From positions 2,107,057-2,171,056 of the forward strand of contig NC_020813.1 of NCBI RefSeq assembly GCF_000348725.1: a DNA stretch of 64,000 bases. The letters are read 5' to 3'. Below the pieces are notes generated by a model, which saw only the letters and a program-made list of their open reading frames with translations, ran no database searches and was not told the origin of the DNA. Below, piece by piece: positions 63,701 through 64,000 of this stretch. The DNA comes from Pseudobdellovibrio exovorus JSS (GTDB taxonomy: Bacteria > Bdellovibrionota > Bdellovibrionia > Bdellovibrionales > Bdellovibrionaceae). How positions within the stretch are numbered: the stretch's first letter is position 1; each line of letters starts with the position of its first letter. Position numbers and translations under genes: made by a program.

Positions 63701-64000
63701 AAAAGAGTTCCGTCAAAAAGTGGATTTAAATTCAACTCCGCAAAAACGTACAATAGCCACTCATAGCAACGATGACCAACTCTTGACTCTACGTGGTTCG
63801 ATTAATCGTGATTACCTCTATAACGATGATGGTGATTTAAAATCGATGACAAACTGTTACGGCAGCACTCAATATGAATACGACGTCTTCAGTAATTTAA
63901 AAAAGGTAACCCTGCCATCCGGAAAAATCATTGAATACAAAGTCGATGGCATGAATCGTCGACTAAAAAAACTCGTCAATGGCGTTACAAGCGAATACTA
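60717..64000 (+). CDS. RHS-repeat secreted protein (3' end outside window)
   Basis: An open frame of over 1,094 codons that continues past the window edge. It starts at the ATG at 60717 after AGAGGAA and has a signal peptide, MKYFLTLVFTVFLSSKSEA. A Gly/Ser/Pro-rich linker (about residues 95-140) is followed by a DUF6531-like start (IPLDGVPFYLNYSSFHKSRA) and many YD repeats, for example YEYTDAGDLKKIT, YVYDTSHRLIEVTKPSGKT, YSYEYDAHQRL and YEYDVFSNLKKVTLPSGK. RHS proteins form a shell and often carry a toxin at the C-terminus; that end is not visible. Low G+C suggests exchange between strains. Confidence 0.85.
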   Translation, partial: MKYFLTLVFTVFLSSKSEAFDFSNNPNFLGCLEHQKQESLLYTGSGGSVSVTGSVLINQVGPNFLIMKYYFYNPGSNTPSSSQCGYPLITPDPPAPGSGWGSGGNGGPGTGGSSGGPGRGANGDSTAPSSNNSSNTSACGSIINYAQKTVDEQIPLDGVPFYLNYSSFHKSRARLIEADHSMVPQISYTKIQVTVAEEEPIEVFASSNPYKNLWDTVTGNTSSNIFTSKVSYEVSFIDNVLMPIIEPPLRLDIPTWSFSKKLTVYNPEVWGLGGWTFSIHHYFDHESKTLFRGDGTISEYVQDQTLHTTTIQGVTAYIVPNKLDPNEYFIFNGLGQHLETRLALTNTTKYKFNYAQGYKLTSIEGLYGKTTQLIYDTENKLTKIVAPYGQETLIQMQNDRIVTVTNSLQKSHHINYFLTTGLISSFQDLTGVITSFEYNAFNELTAENKNTGFYQKLLTQLEEGYRVFKLEHPWGIAKKVLFSFDSGYEVTYRADNSDSLVQSEVFSKDAEGNPSSFTTYQGQNSESIQHSPHPLFGLNIPLTTQTTKVVTEEGITSSETQHISTQYSYIGNNPLDLNTIVKTINYSNDSHTERYVTNAPEKYIWYRSPLNHDTYWYFNEAAQITRIEAPFQEAKQFTYNQDGQLIKIETGSDYENYTYDTKGYVNQISNSKNQITSFMRDSQGKVLTQTSANGEQTHYEYTDAGDLKKITTSSNQVHYFQMGLGDFLQKYITPNNKQTGYVYDTSHRLIEVTKPSGKTLEYTYSPINGLLSSLGVSSGVYSYEYDAHQRLQAVNSADGIRLEHKWFGSEIKQQKWYDTDNSVIATLDYNFEENRLRHNQILLNSNEIASLSYFNGLINRINEVNYSFRAQNQYFEIESWQGSFSAYYQNGKDPATDKPMQTIWGMGKDGDSEPLRIYSYRHYDNFGHASSASSLTINSNNETLQSHYELKPEYDANDRLIQVQRNRRHLVNNQEVLSVDHYNQYDFPIGSNNNLKEFRQKVDLNSTPQKRTIATHSNDDQLLTLRGSINRDYLYNDDGDLKSMTNCYGSTQYEYDVFSNLKKVTLPSGKIIEYKVDGMNRRLKKLVNGVTSEY

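Noticed and set aside
1..64000. CRISPR arrays, insertion sequences or prophage genes
   Set aside because: No regular direct repeats with spacers, no transposase or integrase motifs and no phage structural genes were seen.

Overview
This window looks like a chromosome segment of a predatory-type bacterium of the Bdellovibrionota. I infer this from gene content, not from any database match: two flagellin genes next to flaG, fliD and fliS, many lipoproteins, large sensor kinases, secreted Ig-like/VWA and RHS proteins, and densely overlapping operons. G+C is around 40 percent by eye, lower than the commonly studied Bdellovibrio bacteriovorus, so a low-G+C relative is more likely. I recognised no rRNA, tRNA, CRISPR array or insertion sequence.

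Layout. 1-4600: the end of an outer-membrane protein gene, a small hypothetical gene, a lipoprotein with four Ig-like repeats and a VWA domain, and a DUF2802-like protein. 4641-9994 (minus): one tight operon of TPR protein, histidine kinase, receiver-only regulator, rsmD, coaD and an aspartate aminotransferase. 10196-16582 (minus): flagellar filament cluster with two flagellins enclosing two paralogous small secreted proteins, then flaG, fliD, fliS and a FliT-like gene, with candidate FliA promoters. 16983-21521 (minus): ferredoxin, nth, DoxX-like, thiB, thiP and thiQ overlap as one operon. 21692-25007 (plus): acetyltransferase, lipoprotein, ddl and a zinc-ribbon gene. 25008-33951 (minus): an aldehyde dehydrogenase-like protein lacking its catalytic residues, preceded by a small ORF and a structured leader; then HIT protein, two LEA14-like lipoproteins, citrate synthase, a degenerate SpoIIE-type phosphatase, a membrane protein, rsmJ, a UbiA-family protein and a polyprenyl synthase.

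34019-42020 (plus) is the most unusual part. After a YkgJ-like and a DUF4126 gene come a CHASE2 histidine kinase, a radical SAM/SPASM maturase, a 33-residue single-cysteine peptide gene overlapping the maturase stop codon, a second CHASE2 kinase and an NtrC-family regulator. This resembles a ribosomally made, post-translationally modified peptide (RiPP) embedded in a signalling circuit. The AT-rich core starts inside the first kinase and ends inside the second, which suggests a cassette spliced into an older locus.

42111-56026 (plus) is mostly housekeeping: ileS-lspA-lgt, a lipoprotein, yacG, a KimA-like transporter, an HU protein, pfkA and a complete branched-chain amino acid ABC transporter. 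56023-64000 is AT-rich again: a 998-residue transglutaminase-like/TPR exported protein on the minus strand, then a secreted Ig-like protein and a large RHS-repeat protein that runs off the right edge.
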